Source: Anaerolineales bacterium
GTDB taxonomy: Bacteria; Chloroflexota; Anaerolineae; Anaerolineales; UBA6663
DNA length: 5,611 bases
Direction: 5' to 3'
Assembly: GCA_016789245.1 (NCBI GenBank)
Contig: JAEURM010000144.1
Location: 1 to 5,611, forward strand
The notes under the pieces: generated by a model
The model's input: only the letters and a program-made list of their open reading frames with translations
Database searches by the model: none
Told to the model about the DNA's origin: nothing
Position numbers and translations under genes: made by a program
Part shown: positions 4,385 to 5,611 of the stretch, in pieces
Numbering within the stretch: position 1 is the first letter of the stretch
Layout of the letters: each line of letters begins with the position of its first letter

Positions 4385-5611
4385 ATGCTCAAATTCAAAC
4401 AACCCCTTTCCAGTACCACCAGCCCCACCAACGGCGAGGCCCAGCCTAAAACTAACGGCTACCATGCGCCCGCGCCCACCGCACTGCAAGTAGACTCCGC
4501 GTTTGATTTCTACAATTTCTATAGTCTGCTCGCCCCAGAAGAACGGGAGTTGTGCTTCAAACTCCGCCAGTTTGTAGATTCCGAAGTAACGCCCATCATT
4601 GCCGATTTTTGGGAGCGCGATGAAACGCCCATGCACCTTCTGCCCAAGTTGGCGGAGTTAAAGATTGCGGGCGGCATCATTCCGGCCAAGTACGGCGGCG
4701 CGGGCCTTTCTGAATTGGCGGCGGGGTTGGTGCAATATGAACTGACGCGCGGCGATGGCTCGCTGGCCACCATGTTTGGCGTTTCCAGCGGCTTGTGCAT
4801 GATGAGCATTTATCTGTGCGGCTCAGAAGAGCAACGTATGCGCTGGTTGCCCAAGTTGGCTTCCATGGAACACTTCGGCGCGTTTGGCCTCACCGAGCCG
4901 TTCATCGGCTCAGATGCTTCGCACATCCGCACCACCGCCCGCCGTGAGGGTGATATGTACGTGTTAAACGGTGCCAAGCGCTGGATTGGCGGTGCCACGT
5001 TTGCGGATGTGATTGTGATTTGGGCGCAAGATGACCAAACCGGCCAAGTGAGCGGCTTTGTGGTGGAAAAGGGCACGCCCGGCTACTCGGCCACCAAGAT
5101 TCAGCACAAGCTGGCCCTGCGCGCCCTGCCCAACGCGGATATTGTGTTAGATAACGTGCGTGTGCCGATTGAAAACAAATTGGTAAACGCACGCTCGTTT
5201 AAAGATACGGCGATGGTGCTAAAAGCTACGCGTGCCGGGGTGGCGTGGGCGGCGGTGGGTCACGCCCAAGCGGCGTACGAACTGGCGTTCAAATATGCCA
5301 AACAACGCACGCAGTTTGGCCGGCCCATTGCCGGCTTCCAGCTCATTCAGCAAAAGCTGGTGAATATGCTAGCGGATTTGGAAAGCATGAAACTGCTGAC
5401 ATGGCGCTTGAGCATTTTGGGCAAAGAAGGCAAGCTGACGGATGGGCACGCTTCCTTAGCCAAGATGAACAACGCGGCCAAAGCGCGGCAAATTGTGGCG
5501 CAGGCCCGCGAGATTCTGGGTGGCAACGGCATTTTGATTGACAACCACATTGCCCGCCACTTTGCAGACATGGAAGCCGTGTACTCCTACGAAGGCACGC
5601 ATGAAGTGAAC
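4385..5611 (+). CDS. Acyl-CoA dehydrogenase, glutaryl-CoA dehydrogenase/ACX4-like clade (3' end missing)
   Basis: This FAD enzyme would introduce the alpha-beta double bond into an acyl-CoA thioester. 409 residues are visible, with no stop before the window edge; roughly 20-30 are likely missing. Residues 1-36 are a Ser/Thr/Pro/Asn-rich, probably disordered extension. The catalytic fold follows: helical N-terminal domain about 50-165, FGLTEPFIGSD (167-177) and KRWIGGATFAD (198-208) in the flavin-binding middle domain, RTQFGRPIAGFQ (308-319), LGGNGI (378-383), and YEGTHEVN (402-409) with Glu403 at the position of the catalytic base of glutaryl-CoA dehydrogenase. The KRWIG-TFAD pattern resembles plant short-chain oxidase ACX4. 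In my by-eye alignment the Arg that human glutaryl-CoA dehydrogenase uses to bind the glutaryl carboxylate (Arg94) is Ala128, arguing against glutaryl-CoA. Exact substrate is unknown. It follows a TetR gene that may control it. Confidence 0.92.
   Translation, partial: MLKFKQPLSSTTSPTNGEAQPKTNGYHAPAPTALQVDSAFDFYNFYSLLAPEERELCFKLRQFVDSEVTPIIADFWERDETPMHLLPKLAELKIAGGIIPAKYGGAGLSELAAGLVQYELTRGDGSLATMFGVSSGLCMMSIYLCGSEEQRMRWLPKLASMEHFGAFGLTEPFIGSDASHIRTTARREGDMYVLNGAKRWIGGATFADVIVIWAQDDQTGQVSGFVVEKGTPGYSATKIQHKLALRALPNADIVLDNVRVPIENKLVNARSFKDTAMVLKATRAGVAWAAVGHAQAAYELAFKYAKQRTQFGRPIAGFQLIQQKLVNMLADLESMKLLTWRLSILGKEGKLTDGHASLAKMNNAAKARQIVAQAREILGGNGILIDNHIARHFADMEAVYSYEGTHEVN

Noticed and set aside
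4340..5192. Minus-strand open frames opposite the acyl-CoA dehydrogenase gene
   Set aside because: The plus-strand frame is a clearly recognisable enzyme from a good Shine-Dalgarno to the window edge, so these are shadows.
1..5611. tRNA, rRNA, insertion sequence, phage or defence genes
   Set aside because: No tRNA-like fold, ribosomal RNA motif, transposase, integrase, target-site duplication or defence domain could be recognised; nearly all of the window is taken by four identifiable protein genes.

Overview
The window looks like chromosomal DNA from a Chloroflexota bacterium, probably Anaerolineae-like. This is inferred from protein style, not from any search. The CoaD sequence has the HFGH signature and the VRGLRVFSDFEFEF stretch I associate with that phylum, and RecG carries a long N-terminal extension (helical domain plus proline-rich linker). 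Base composition is moderately GC-rich.

Layout: the left two thirds are on the minus strand. recG (3558 to 691) encodes an ATP-dependent branch-migrating DNA helicase. It is followed by an 80-base spacer with strong hairpin potential, and then coaD (610 to 71) for phosphopantetheine adenylyltransferase, which probably starts at TTG. A possible next minus-strand gene starts at 52 and runs off the left edge. The right third is on the plus strand: a TetR-family regulator (3688 to 4308), a perfect 34-bp palindrome, and an acyl-CoA dehydrogenase (4385 onward) cut by the right edge.

recG and the tetR gene are divergent, with a 129-bp intergenic region that is unusually readable. Each gene has a sigma-70-like promoter with 17-bp spacing whose predicted start lies at or within two bases of the ATG, and neither has a Shine-Dalgarno sequence, so both mRNAs are probably leaderless. 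A perfect TCTAACA-A-TGTTAGA palindrome covers the tetR start codon, and one copy of the same half-site covers the recG -35 box. A simple reading is an autoregulated TetR repressor that may also touch recG. The regulator and the acyl-CoA dehydrogenase are adjacent and co-oriented, which suggests, but does not show, control of acyl-CoA metabolism. recG and coaD are housekeeping genes.

I do not see a novel defence, mobile or CRISPR-type system. The points most worth a second look are an in-frame insertion made of intergenic-type short tandem repeats inside the RecG helicase domain, a hexapeptide-repeat linker in RecG, the leaderless divergent promoters with a shared operator half-site, and the palindromes at two gene junctions. 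No stretch longer than 300 bases lacks a gene.
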